Of a DNA stretch of 64,000 nucleotides, positions 48,449 to 61,454 are shown one piece after another; positions within the stretch are counted from its first letter, which is position 1, and each line of letters starts with the position of its first letter. The position numbers and the translations under genes are program-made. The stretch covers positions 15,797,001 to 15,861,000 of the forward strand of contig NC_090780.1 in NCBI RefSeq assembly GCF_040054535.1. The letters run 5' to 3'. Below the pieces are notes generated by a model, which ran no database searches, was not told the origin of the DNA, and saw nothing but the letters and a program-made list of their open reading frames with translations. Origin of the DNA: Antennarius striatus. Lineage: Eukaryota > Chordata > Actinopteri > Lophiiformes > Antennariidae.

Positions 48449-49132
48449 AAGGATACTGGGGGATACTGTGTTAAGGATACTGTGTTAGTTTTATTTTGAC
48501 GCTAATTAAAATATTTTGCTTTTTACCTTCAAGTTATAAATAGGCTGAGTGTCCTCAGGGGATTTCAGCTGCCTTTATTTTGAATGAAATATGAGGAAGA
48601 ATTATGTGTTGGCGTTAGCTATGAGGAGGCAGACTCACATTTTAATTATTTTGTTGATGTGGTATATAAGTTAGTATTTGGTGGTTTGAACTTACAGTAA
48701 TGAAATGTGAAATGTCATGTGAAATGTGCCCATATGTCTTAATCCGACTTGATGACAGTGAGTCAGTGCAGGATGAGTCAGCTACATGTTCACTCTGTTA
48801 CATAACAGAGTAGACAGTGGTTTGTTCACATTTCAGAAATATAGAACACTCTTACTTCTCAGATCATTTCATTTGGTTTCATTTATTAATGCTTTTAAAT
48901 AACGTGAGATAAATGACATGAGCTGGTTAATCTTGACCTGCACCAGATCTACGTAGTTGTTTGTTGTGATTCAGTTTCTTATTATATCCCCTTCTCCCTT
49001 TGTCTTTATCCTACAGTGTTCACTGTCAGCATTGAACACTCAATGGACTGTAAGTTTTCAACCCCATATGGAACACATTGGTGAACACATGAAGACCCCT
49101 ACTGACCACTGTAATTGGAAAAAGTACTATTG

Positions 49133-52100
49133 ATGTGTGACCTAAGTATGGACATGCCTGGAGACAATAGGGGCCCAGATGTGGAAGAGCCTGAATTACT
49201 ACGATCAGCCATAAGAGAAGATGGAAAGAACGCAATGTCATCAGGGCAGCAGGACAGAGGGGCGCAGTCGGAACACCTCAGGGGGAATGAGAGCGGAGCT
49301 TCAGGTTTAGAAGTGGGGCAGGATGATGAGGAGATGACTAGTGGATCACATGACCTCTCGTCCTCAGCCAATCACAGCCCTGGTAGCGCCATAGGATCCA
49401 CCACAACTTCAACTAAGAGGTATTATCTTCACTGTGTGTAATCTGAATTATTATCACACGTGTATTCCAGTATGTCTGTAAATTCTTCTCAAAATGTGTT
49501 TTACAATACACCACAGCATATCACAGATGCATGAATCAGAGCTGAAGTCATTTGTCTGGTGCTGCACTGGTTTAATTTGATATCTCTTTACGTGTACAGC
49601 AATGAGAACACAGACAGTGGCAGGGGACACGCCCACAGAGAGTTGATGAGCACCGTGGCTGAGATGAAGAAGAGGCTCCCAACAGAAAAACGCACTCGCA
49701 GCAAAGCCAGCACTGTTGAGGCGTTACACTATGCTCTCAACTGTGTCAAACAAGTGCAAGGTAACCTTCCAGCAAAAAATTCTAAATGGACTGGTGTTGT
49801 TCGTTTTTTGTTTTTTGTTTTTTAAAAAAATAAGATTGATACCAGGCTCAAGTTTCAAAACAACTTCTGTGTTTGTGTGACCACAGCGAACAGTAAATAC
49901 TACAAACTGCTGATGCGAAATGGCCAGGAAGAGAGAAGGGACATTAGTGCTTTCACCCTGGAGGAGTTGGAGAGAGTCACCTCAGAGCACACGCTTAAAA
50001 ACACGGTATACACGTATATACAGTAATTCACTTTAATAAACATTGAGAAAACTGATGCTACTTACAGAGATGTTTGGGAATGCATTTATAAAAATCACTC
50101 TGCAGTTGTGACAATAGTTAGTTTACTATTAAGTTCATTTTTGTTTCTGATTCAAGGTCCTGAAGCAAATTAATCTGAATACATACACATACATGTACTT
50201 TTGCCTCACACCTGGGTGTGTGTATGAGTGTTTTACAGCTTTTGTGAGTGTGTGACTTGGTTTGCTTGTGTGCTTGTATCTTTCTGTGTGTTTCTCTATG
50301 TCTGCGTGTAGGATTCCTTTGTGGTGGTTTTCTCAGTGGCGAGTGGCCAAGTGCTGTATGCATCTGAGCAAGCTCCCAGCATCCTTTGCTGCAAGAGGAA
50401 GTTCCTGGAGTCAGCCAAGTTTGTGGAGCTGCTCTATCACCAGGATGTTAATGTCTTCTATTCACACACGGCTCAGCTGCATCTTCCACCCTGGAGCAAC
50501 TCGCACACAGGTATGTTTTGACAAAATTTATCTTATTTTTTGTAGATTTATTTTTGTCATGTGACATTAGATGGCTTTAGCTGAAGAAACCAGAGGTTTG
50601 AGGTGCTTTTTTGAGTGTTTATTCCCAAAATATATCATATTTTAAGGTGATTAATTTTAGGTATTATTTTTTTCTTTACTTGACTTAACCATTTTATTTA
50701 TAAGTAAGGTTTTCAGCACTCAACTTTTCTCTGTTCTTTGCACCAGGGGCTCTGTTTGATTGTGCCCAAGTCAAGTCTTTCTTCTGCAGAATCAGGTCAG
50801 TAATTTATTTTCATTTGCTTTGGCATTTTACCTCTATTAGGCCTCCCACAAATCTGTGGATTGTACACAAAGGAAAAATCTGAAACTGGTCCTCAGATAA
50901 AAATAATTCCACAGATTCTTTGCAACTCAACAAGGAGAGACTAATGTGTAACAAAGGGACTGCTTATGTAACTCTAATATGTAAATATGGTTGTGTGCAT
51001 TCTTAAATTCATACTCAATTTAGCAGTCCTTCAGATTTTAACATTAGTTGTCGAAATGCCGTATGGGTGTTTCTTTGTAGTAGAAATTAAATATTTCAAT
51101 GTATGTTTTAGGGGTGGGAAGGACCGTGACGGTGAGATGCGTTACAACCCCTTTCGGATAACACCCTACCTGCTAAGGGTGCAGGGAAAAGGACACATTG
51201 AGGAAGAGGAAGAGCCGTGTTGCCTGGCTCTGGCTGAACGCATCATCTCTGGCTATGAGGGTAAAAATATCGCTCCCACAAACTTCTCCCAATTCCTACA
51301 ACCATTCCTAGTGAGTCATTAACATTTCTTTTTATTTACCAGTACGTCAATTTTTTTTCTGGTAGAAAATATCTATCCATTCTTCTGCTTATCTATTCCC
51401 TTTCCAGAAATGTCTTAAAGAAATGAAGAAATTAATATAATATCTCTGCCTCTGCTTGACTTAGATTATAATAGATCATCAGTTGTCAGAGGTTTTCTTA
51501 TACTTAAACATGTCATGAAGGCCTCTCTGAAACATCCCTGACATCATAATTTCGGCTTGTGTAGCGCCTAGAATCCCACTGGACAAGCGCATCTTCACCA
51601 CCACCCACTCTCCTGGCTGCATATTCCTGGAGGTGGATGACAGGTTAATAAATATGTTGTTTCACATCAGCTTTTTAAATGCTGGTGAGTTGATGAAGCT
51701 TTACTAATGGTTACTATCCACAGGGCCGTGCCGTTGCTAGGATATCTTCCTCAGGATCTGATTGGCTCATCACTGCTTACTTGCATTCACCCAGATGACC
51801 GTCCCCTTGTGCTGTCAATGCACCGGAAAGGTTGGTGTCAAGAAGGTTCTCTTTGTTTAATCATTAGAATGTGTAAGATGAGACTTCAAAATGAAATTAT
51901 TGACTGAGATAACCAATGACATAAATATTTAGTCTCAGTCACGCAATAACATCTTGTCATGTTGTGTTTTTTCTTAATGCCTTATAAAGTGCTGAAGTAT
52001 GCGGGCCAGTCTCCGTTTGAGCATTCTCCAGTACGTCTTCAATGTAAGAATGGAGACCACATTACCTTGGACACAAGCTGGTCTAGTTTCATCAACCCAT

Positions 52101-55100
52101 GGAGCCGCAAGGTGGCTTTCATCATTGGACGACACAAAGTCAGAACGTAAGTAACAACAGAAACTCACACAGACAATAACCAGCAGCAATCCATCCATAC
52201 TTCCCGTTTTTTTAATGAGTGCTTTAAATGGGCACTAATACATTTAATGTATTAGTGGGAGTAAGTCCCATACATGCAAGTCTCAAGTAAGTCCCAAGTC
52301 TTTGCCCTCAAGTCTCAAGTAGAAGGATCAAGTAAGTCAAGTCCAAGCAGAGCTTTAGTCAATCAAGTCATTAGTTTTTTAAAATGTCTGTATTTCACCA
52401 AACTTTTTTTTCAGAGTCAATGTCTTTTTTATGTAAGCTGATAAGTTAATGAATCAGCTCAACATGAATGAATTTAAAACAGCTTTTTATTACTTACACC
52501 CTCACATTACTGTATTTAAAAAGAAACACTAACAGAATGTGCTTAATTCAACAAAACGCTATGATGTTTGAGATCAGCTGCTGTAACGTACCTATACACA
52601 CAGGGGGAGAGAAACTACTTAGAGTGGTCACCATGGGAAACAATCGTTATGAAGAACGAGGATAATTTCTAAATTTATATCCACTGTAGAACAGGTGAAG
52701 TTGAGACAGTCCTTAGTTTTCTCACAAGTTGTTGAAAATAAAAAGCAGTGATAGATTTTTTAAATTGCATTTATATGTTCTTAACCTATGAATTGTATTT
52801 TTAGTTTTGCTTTGTTTAACTGATTCTTGATGCCAATAAAGCAAATTTTAATTTTCAATTTGAGACATATAGAGTGCACAACAGGAAGAACGGACAATGA
52901 ACAGTAGTTGTGTCTGCATGTTTTAACCCGTTAACTACCAATGACTTTAATAAACTATTCATATCATGTTTCAGATATTTAGATACATACACTTGACTCC
53001 ATTCTGTATAATATGAAAATCCGTTATCCTGAGTCAGAAAACAACAGTTATTTTTCTGCGTGTGTGTGTGTGTCTGTGTCTGTGTGTGGGAGAGAGACAG
53101 AGAAAACAATGTGAGCCTACAGTAACAAAGCATCATGATATCTTAAGTTGTGAGCCATTACAAGTGGCCATTACACTTGCAAAATATTAAACTACTTAAA
53201 ACCTTTGCACTGAGTTATGACCGATGCGGTCTCATGATCACACCACCGTGGCTAAACACACGCTAAACCGAGGCACTGGATGCAGGGATATGCAACAGTC
53301 TTGCCACAACCTTGAAGAGAGAAGGAAGGGTGTGTCTGTTCAGTGTCCTCAACGATTGTTCTTGAAGACGTTTAGTCTCGCATCTAAGAGACTTTTTCAG
53401 TTCAGAGGGTTGCTGATCATGTCCCAGTTTATAAACCCTGTGGGGTGTGGTCAGTGCTATTCACATTCCGACGACCATCGTTAAAACCTGCGCTATAGCA
53501 GCACTGTTGATAGATAAAACAACATTCTAGTAAGAAAATTACCACTTCATTGTCTTGTTTTGTTTTCAGGAGTCCTTTGAATGAGGATGTATTTGCTGCT
53601 CGGTCCATGGATGATATTCCAGTCACCCATGAAGAAATAAAAGATCTGCAAGCAAAGATCTACAAGTTATTCCTACAGGTCATTGTGCTATAATTACTAA
53701 AACAAGCCTATTCCTGTATCATCTTTTTAACATGATATTATGAAACCAAACAGGAAGTCACAAACAAAATAAAAATTATATACAGGTATTCTTCAATCTA
53801 CAAACACAATTTGTAGTTCGGGAACTTGTTCATAAGCTGAATTATTTGTAAATCATAATTTATTAAATTTCAAACTATAATCGTTATTTGAGGTCCTTTC
53901 AATTCAATTGCATATGAAACTACTATTGTCTAAGACTAACCAGAAACGATAAAAGGTCATAAAAACAACACATAAAAAAATGAAATACAGTCACAGGTTG
54001 TGTCAAGTTAAGTCACTCTCAATTATATGTCGGTTTTCAAAAAACATACACAGAAATATAAAAATCAGGTTAACGTCGTTTCATTCAACCTAACGGCTGT
54101 CTGCCACAACTAGTGGACTCTTAAATTATTAGAAAATCGTTAAAAGCACATAATACCACTGTTGAAATACCTAAGAGCTACAGTAGTCAAATATGGGAGC
54201 GCGTGGTTGTTCGTCTCTCCAAATGTTAGTAAATCAAATGTTCTTTTCTTGAGGACTACCTGTATGTGCTTCATACACAAACTTACAGAGAGGTCTCTCT
54301 TAGAGATTTTGTAATCATTCTACTGTTGTGTCGGTGTGTCTTTAATATCTTCTTTGTGTCTCCACTTTACAGCCAGTCCATAACAATGGTTCCAGTGGTT
54401 ATGGTAGTTTGGGAAGTAATGGCTCTCATGAGCACTATATCAGCGTAGCCTCTTCAAGTGACAGTAATGGAAACCTGTGGGAGGATTCACACCGGGAACC
54501 AGTGAGACATCCCAGTGACATCATAACCAATTCAACTATTTGTCAGTCTGCTGTCAAGACTAATGTTGCTGATGCTTTTTATGCTTGTGATTTCAGATGA
54601 CCCTGCAGCAGATCTGTGCTGATGTGAATAGAGTCAAGTGTTGGGGCCAGCAGGCTTATCTTAGTTCCTGCCACAAAATTTCTTTTCTTGGCAAACCTAC
54701 CGGAGGTAAAGCGACACCACTCTTATGAAATCTGTTCAAAAAAGTAATAATAAATTACAGTTACCAATAAAATGACCTTTTGTACTCTCAGTGCGTCTGC
54801 CTCCCACAGCCTCCAACCCAGATGTCATAGATCGTGATGAAAGCAGGAAGCAAACACATGTTCCTTCCTATCAGCAGATTAACTGTGTGGACAACATCAT
54901 CAGGTGTGGTGGTGACGTAAATGTGCTACTGGAGATAAGTTTGGTTTATTTCATATTAAACATGCCATCCTATTTGTTCACACCCTGGTTGTTGTCCATT
55001 TTGTCCTCCAGGTATTTAGAGGGCTGTGCAGGTCCAGCTCTGAAGCGGAAGAGTGATGCTCATTCCCTGGCCACCTCATCTTCCTCATCCTCTACCTCAG

Positions 55101-58100
55101 AAGATGACAAACCTGCTGAAGCCACTGACACAGCTCAGACCAGCTCAGATGGTATGAACCCAGAACAGATTTAGCTGTTTAGTTAGGATTTCGGGTACAG
55201 TTTTGTCATATTCTTCGCAACAAAAAAAGTTGTTATCCTAGTTTAAAAATGTAGCGTGTCATCAGTATGTTTTTTCAGCCATTCGTTTGTTTCTTCATTC
55301 ACCTGCAATCACTTCTTGTCCAAAGCACAAACTATACGTTACACTCACATTAAGTAGATAAATACAGTAGTAGCTGAGGTATGAGTTGATTTCTTTCTGT
55401 GACCGAGCTCATAAGCCAAGCTACTTGTAACTCAAACAAATTTTCCCCATTTAAAATTATTAAAACAACTTTTAATCCATTCCAGCATTGTAAAAAAGCC
55501 CCAAACCCCCTAAATTATTAAGAAAAAATTATCAGGCAATAGATATGCATAGTCTTCCTGCACTTATAAATTAAATATAAACAATGATAAAATATTAAAA
55601 GAAAGGCAGAAGGCACAAACTCACAGAAGCTATGTCTTTACTCCGCGGAAAACATGTGGGAAAAAACGAGACGCGGTTTTGGGTTTGTTCTATCTGTCTG
55701 TCAACTAGCGGTGGTGTCTTGATGCACAGCTCTTAACTCAGATTTTTGCTCGTATGTTCGAGAAAAAATGTCAAAAGTACTTCTGTAGTAGTGTTTTTTT
55801 CTGTAAATATTGTTTTCATGGAAAGATGATTTTAGGGGGATTCCTGCGGTGAGTTTTCTTTATGTCATATACTCAAAATAAAAATATGTCATACACTGAT
55901 GCATTTCTTGTGTTTTCAGGGATTGTCATTTCCTCTGATGACTCTTGTTCATCTAATTTCTCCTCATTCTCCTCAGTGGTGCTAGACAGTGGTGTGTCAG
56001 TGGCCCCGACGGCAGCAGCAGTTGTTGGAGCGCCTCTGACGGACATCACAATGTCCACCAAGGCCATGAGTGTCGTCTCTGTCACCAGCCAGTGTTCGTA
56101 CAGCAGCACTATTGTCCATGTGCCTCAGCCCGAATCAGGTACACAAACACACCTTAAAGCAGATCAAAGGAGGCATTCAGTGTGAGTTATATACTGTAAT
56201 GATGTCAACATTATTAAACTGTTTGAATTATAGTGATAAATGGACGTTAAAAAAAATGTAATTCTCATTTCAAAAAAACTTTTTTTTAATGAAAATGTCC
56301 TCAACATTTTTCCGACAGAAGCCACAGCACTGGAGGATGCCCCGATGGGAAGTGAGCCTGCTGATACTGCTCAGACCCCTGCTCATCCTGCCCCAAGCCC
56401 CCCTACAGAAGAGCGAAGGTTCATAGGTCTCACCAAGGAGGTGCTGTCAGCTCACACCCAGAAAGAGGAACAAGAGTATGTTGATAGATTCCGACATCGC
56501 ATCCTCCAGAGTCCCTACAGCTCCTGTCTACAACTGGACAACAGTTCTATGGCTCACTCCTACCACCCAGGTATGTTTTTAATTTTAAAAATTAGACTTA
56601 TTGAAAAATATATTGAACACGGTCTTCAGCCTGGTTCCATCATGCCGTAGGTGGTCATGCACTTCCATTGAGAGCTGGAGGGTGGAACCGTTCTCACAGA
56701 GGAAAGCACAGACACAAGCGCCCTAAAGCCCAAGGTTCCTCAGAGAGTTATGCTTCTCCATCAGGTCCCAAGTCCTCCTGGCCCTCCTCAGAGTCCTCCC
56801 AGCCCCAGATGGGGGCACCATATAACCAAACATCCTCCCTCCAGGCACCAATCTTCCCTTTGATGGCGACCCAGCCTTTTCCAGAGCAACCGCCCAGATC
56901 ACAACAGCTTCCTGGAGCGACCAATGTGGTGTTTCAGCCACCTGAACAAATCCAGTTCATGTACAACTTTGGAAATATGCAGTCTTCTCAGAGCCTGTCA
57001 GGCATGATGCCAATGCAGATGGAGTCAATGCAGAATCTGCAGAACATACAGAACCTCCACAACTTGCAGCCCATGGCTCCAGCCCAAAGCATCAATCCAT
57101 ACGTTACTCCGGTCATGGCAGTCATCCTGCCCAACTATCCAACTTTCAGTCCAGGTTTCCCATCATTTTATCCTCCACCTGCTCCTTCCATGCTGCCCCA
57201 AGCAACCATCAACATGGCAGGCCTTGTCCCCAACAACATCCCCTTCCCTCAGCCAATGGTCCAAGCCCACCCTGGCCTTCACAATCAGACACCGGTGGGG
57301 GATTTGCTCTGCTCACCCCGAGCCAGTTCCTCTGTCGGGGAGGAAGAGGATGCAGCTGGTCCTCCGGCTTTATTCTCCAGCTCACGTTCCAGTTCTCCAC
57401 TACAGCTGAACTTGTTGCAGGAGGAGCTGCCAAAACCAAATGAATGTCCAAGTGGCACTACCCAAAATCATGCCACAACCCTCCACGAACAACATGCCAG
57501 TGAGGTGAATCATCTATTCCTGTAATCCTTCCTAAAACTTCCTTCATCATATTCTTAACATGTACAATCCTTGTTAATCCCTCAGGATATTTTTTCATAA
57601 ATGTCTGATATGGATTTACAGCCCTTAGCATTCAACAGTTAACATTTAAGCTTTTGCTTTGATAAGGGTGATAACAACATTGATTCTGGGAACCACGATG
57701 TCCAGTCTACGTCCAGTGAGCTACTTGACCTGCTGCTGCAGGAGGATGCAAGGTCAGGGACTGGCTCTAATGCCTCAGGGTCTGGGTCAGGGGAGTCAGG
57801 AGGCTCCTTAGGATCTGGATCTGGATCCGGATCCAATGGAACCTCAACTTCACACACTGGTAAGAAGGGAAACACACAAGTGATTGTAAAAAGTAGTCTA
57901 TTGATACAATATTTCCTCTAGAAATAAAGTATTAGTTCCATAAAATACTACACCACTCAATTGTATGACACATTGCAAAGGAGTAAATAAGTTGAATTAT
58001 GCACTTATAAAAATTATTACTGGGGGCCTTGTGCAACAGAAGAGCTAGTGTTTCCCTTAGAAGTATTCTGAACGGACATGTGATACTCTTTCGCTCACAG

Positions 58101-61100
58101 GCAGCAGCAACAGCAGCAAATACTTTGCCAGCAATGATTCGTCGGATACATCATGCAAAGCCCGTAAGACCCAGGAGCCACCAGCCGAACACCAACACAA
58201 CTTTGACACCCGAGTAGAGAACTCGCTGTGGAACATAATTCATCACACACCTGAGCATGTCATGATGACGTACCAGATCCACACCAGGTACGCACCTATC
58301 ACCACATACTGATTCCATTCCACCCATGGTGATGACAAATAAAATGTGAAACCTATTACAACTTTTTGCTTTGCCATTACATTTTGGAATGTGGCCATAA
58401 AAGCTGCATGCTTCAGAATTTAACCACACGCAGAGCCGTGCATCAGTATTCCCTTTTCTTCTTGTCGAATTAAACATTGATTCATCCTTATAGTAATTTG
58501 CTTTAGAAATCTGCATTTTTGGATTAAATAAATCTGCTGCAAGTGATAATACGGTATACACTGAATTTATATTGTAATACTGTAATTATTAAATGACCTT
58601 GTCAGTATGCTTTTGACACCATGTGAAGAGAATCACCAAATCAAAAAGAACAAATATTCCCTATTAATCATCCTTAATATGTCTTCACATGGTATGTTTT
58701 TAATTCAACAAACACTTATCTTTCTTTTTCTTTAAATGTTATTACAGTCTGTTAATCATTCCTGTCGTCTTCTTTCCCCCATCCTGTGTCGATCATCATC
58801 TTTGCTGCATATTCAAGTTAAGGAATAAAATCAGGATATGTTTTTATTGAAATTAAGTTATTTTATTAACTCATTGACTGCCAGACACATTCAGAGCGGA
58901 CAGCTCCCCAGTGCCAGAGATTTTGAGCATTTTCACTGAATTTTGAAGGCCCACCAAATATTCATTTTTTAGGCTACATAAACATTCCACATATCACCCG
59001 AAACTTTAGACTGTCTTCTTTCATCAGAAAAAAAAAGTTTGTTTCTAGCATCTATGTGTGTTTAGTTATTGCCCGTAGAACACAGGGTGGTTTCAGCAAA
59101 AACGGCTGATTTTGACCAGAAAACGGAGATAATGACGTTTTACTGCAGAGAAGCAAATTCAAGCAAAACTCCAACATCAAACTTCTGAAAATACTTTTAC
59201 TTATTGAAACAATGCAAACAACATTAGAAAAAACATTTTTGATGAACAAATGATTTTATAACAATTTTGAAAATTAGACAACATAACAAAGTACATTCAT
59301 TTCACTCTCAACTGTCAGAACCATTTACAGGTGAGTGTGTGTGGGTGAGTGCGAGTGTAATCAATGATATTTATTTTGCGTGTGATACACAGTGAAGCAT
59401 TCTCCTGCATGCAGGGGAATACGACAGGCCTTGCACCACATCCTGGTCTCACTCCTCCCACCCCTTCTAACACACACCCGACATTTCCTTGAGGGATGTG
59501 CCTTCTTTGTGGTGGCCCTCAAACGTTCCAGCTTGTGCCTGGACATCAGGCCATCGAGTCTGCCTTCTGGGTCTCTGTTTCTGAGTGACCTGGTTTGCAG
59601 CACGTCTTCGACCTCCATCTCCTCGCCCTCCTCATGTGACACGTACCCCTTTTCAGTGTGGCAGAGCTTCAGGATGTGCCTGTATAAACTGCCGTGCATA
59701 CAGGTTGTTCTGAGAGGCAATGTGACCCAGCAGCTCGTCAGTCAGAAACAGCTCCATGAAGTCAACCGGCTGGTCTGAATCCAGGTCTGCAGCCGCATTC
59801 TGGGGACCAGGGGTTGCCACGAATGGGAACTTAGTGGGTTTCCAGCCATCATGACCCCAAACACCTGCATCCACCTCCAGTGATTGGCGTCTCCTCGCAC
59901 CTCTCCCTCTTGCAGATGCACGTCCTCTACTCGTGTTAGGGACTGTAAAATATAGAAATATACAATTTTACACTATATATATATGCATGCTTGAAATAAG
60001 TAGGATATCATTTTACACAACATATATATATATATATATTATATACACACATGCCTGAAATATGTACCATTCTACAAAACATACACACACACACACACAT
60101 ATTATACATATATACACACACATGCCTGAAATATGTACTATTCTACAAAACATACACACACACACACACATATTATACATGTATACACACACATGCCTGA
60201 AATATGTACTATTCTACAAAACATACACACACACATATTATACATATATACACACACTTGCCTGAAATAAGTACCATTTTACACAAAAGAGTAATACATT
60301 CATGGATGGGGAACAACTTATGGGAGACGGAGGGCCGACGCGTGTTTTTTACATCATGTAACAAAGTAGCAAAATAGTTACCTTTGCTCCTCAGATCCTC
60401 CGTGGGCTCCCACGGGTCTGGGGAGGACTCCCTGCTGCTTTCCGACGGAATCCAGTCAGATGACGAGTCCGGGTCCGGTTCAGAGTCAGAACTGTCGCCG
60501 GACAGACGCAGCGGAGAACCCTCCGCAGCGGCGCTCCCGTGTGGGACGCCGCCGAACTGCGGGGGGGCCCCGCTACAACCCGCCACGCTTTCCTCGCCTC
60601 CGATCCGGTCTTCAACCTCCTTGGGTGCATCTCCTGCACCCCGATCCTTACCGCTGTCGCTCATTTCCACAGCAGCTACACCGCCAGACAAGCTCTGTGC
60701 CAGTGTGAGCTGCTTGAATCTGCCTCCTCCACACGCTTTCGCCTTGCGCTTCGCCATTTTTCTCTCCACTACTGCCCCAACACCGACGCTTCTTTGTCGT
60801 TTTATCTGGTGATCTGGGGTGTCAAACACTGCCCCCGACCGGAATACATGGAATACAAGGCTGAAAATCACACAGAATGTGCGAAACGCTTTGATCTAAC
60901 GTTCCCTATAAAAAACGCCTAAGACGAAATATGACGTCTTTGGCACTCAACGTTTGGATTCTATAAGACGAAATATGACGTCTTTGGCACTCTGTGAGTT
61001 AAGTAAAAATACCGATGGAATGGGTGGTAGTTTTGATGAAAAATGAAAACTTATTTTTTCACGTAGTACGTAACACTTTGTTTTTCTTGTCTGCAGGGAC

Positions 61101-61454
61101 CAGAATGAGGTGTTGGCGGAGGACAGGGAGAAGCTGCAGGTACTTCAGCCCCTCCAGCCTTGGTTCAGCCAGGAGCAGAGAGAGGAGCTGTCTCAGGTCC
61201 ATCCTTGGATCCAACAGCACACTATCCCACAGGAGATCGACACACAGGTGTGGATCTCCAGTCATGATACACAGGTGTTCATTTTCTTGCTCATCTGAGC
61301 ACAGCTTTATATTCATCTTTATGTTTTACAGGGTTGTGTGAGCTGCACTGCAGCCACAGGGGTCACCCTGTCTCCTCACCCCTCTGCTCCTGAAAGTCTG
61401 TCCCCTCTGGATAGCCCCGAGCTGAAGTCCATCGAACCTGAGGTCGACACTTGA
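49133..61454 (+). CDS. per3: Period circadian protein 3, intact, 21 coding exons
   Basis: Clock repressor: PER proteins bind CRY and casein kinase 1 and inhibit CLOCK-BMAL transcription. Exons: 49133-49419, 49600-49760, 49887-50005, 50312-50510, 50747-50795, 51112-51260, 51565-51643, 51724-51830, 51990-52146, 53570-53678, 54373-54501, 54597-54705, 54792-54903, 55012-55151, 55920-56138, 56319-56570, 56651-57504, 57667-57859, 58101-58287, 61097-61247, 61332-61454. They join in frame to 1294 aa (human PER3 is about 1200). A helix-loop-helix-like segment lies at about 108-148, PAS-A from about 189 ([20 protein letters not shown]), and PAS-B about 322-435 ([20 protein letters not shown]). The SxxSxxSxxS ladder is at 686-698, [14 protein letters not shown] at 746-759, and [13 protein letters not shown] near 1040. 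The CRY-binding end ([13 protein letters not shown] at 1256-1259) is kept. PER3 rather than PER1/2 rests on MTLQQ...GQQAYL and [16 protein letters not shown], and on vamp3 as neighbour. Exon 15 (55920) has an alternative acceptor at 55977. Confidence 0.95.
52245..52665. repeat. CAAGTC-rich interspersed repeat in per3 intron
   Basis: At 52277-52360 a diverged short unit (CAAGTCTCAAGT, AAGTCCCAAGTC, TCAAGTCCAAG) is repeated about ten times, followed by AT-rich text to about 52665. The pattern resembles a fish interspersed repeat whose family I cannot name. Confidence 0.55.
53230..53490. repeat. interspersed repeat fragment in per3 intron
   Basis: Includes TTCTTGAAGACGTTTAGTCT CGCATCTAAGAGACTTTTTC AGTTCAGAGGG, a block I remember as recurrent in fish genomes, probably of retroelement origin. 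No long frame is certain, though a plus frame of 86 codons passes through it. Confidence 0.45.
53783..54262. mobile_element. Tigger-like MITE in per3 intron with TA duplication
   Basis: 480 bp starting CAGGTATTCTTCAATCTACA AACACAATTTG and ending TTGAGGACTACCTG, with TA on both sides (53781-53782, 54263-54264). The inverted ends and the GTTCATAAGCTG-type text fit the Tigger/pogo MITE pattern. No coding capacity remains. Confidence 0.75.
55365..55785. mobile_element. second Tigger-like MITE in per3 intron
   Basis: Starts CAGTAGTAGCTGAGGTATGA G and ends AAAAGTACTTCTG, with TA on both sides. It contains CTGTGACCGAGCTCATAAGC, then AACTCAAACAAATTTTCCCC. The same text occurs at about 35455-35690 and 21870-22320 in the vamp3 copies. 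Confidence 0.68.
58870..60998 (-). mobile_element. piggyBac element with TTAA duplication and deleted catalytic core, in per3 intron 20
   Basis: TTAA lies at 58866-58869 and 60999-61002, both followed inward by CTCA. On the minus strand, a first exon starting [16 protein letters not shown] (about 60760) holds an acidic Ser/Asp-rich N terminus and reaches a GTAACT donor at about 60382. After an intron, an acceptor near 59942 leads to [40 protein letters not shown], the conserved piggyBac N-terminal region. Shortly after [12 protein letters not shown] that frame stops. A different frame continues to the Cys-rich C-terminal domain ([21 protein letters not shown], then [11 protein letters not shown]). 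The whole DDD catalytic core is absent, so it cannot move by itself. It is antisense to per3. Confidence 0.9.
59987..60290 (+). repeat. minisatellite, about 63-71 bp units, with AC/AT runs
   Basis: CATGCCTGAAATATGTACTA TTCTAC followed by an AC run and ATTATACATATATAC is repeated about five times (starts near 59987, 60050, 60121, 60192 and 60257). It lies in the intron of the piggyBac transposase. Confidence 0.85.

Larger units (their letters stand above)
44846..49016 (+). other. per3 5' UTR intron (inferred)
   Basis: About 4.2 kb between the inferred non-coding exon and the first coding exon. It contains an inverted repeat at 47771-47872 and a SINE fragment at 48338-48448. I found no other coding exon in it. 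Small frames are unrecognised. Confidence 0.5.

Noticed and set aside
56668..57525. Single-exon 285-codon gene
   Set aside because: It is the large per3 exon (56651-57504) read from an internal Met and past its donor.
60209..60871. 220-codon minus frame as a host gene
   Set aside because: It is the N-terminal exon of the piggyBac element read through its donor into the minisatellite.
61059..61316. 85-codon minus frame in the per3 tail
   Set aside because: Antisense shadow of the CRY-binding exon.
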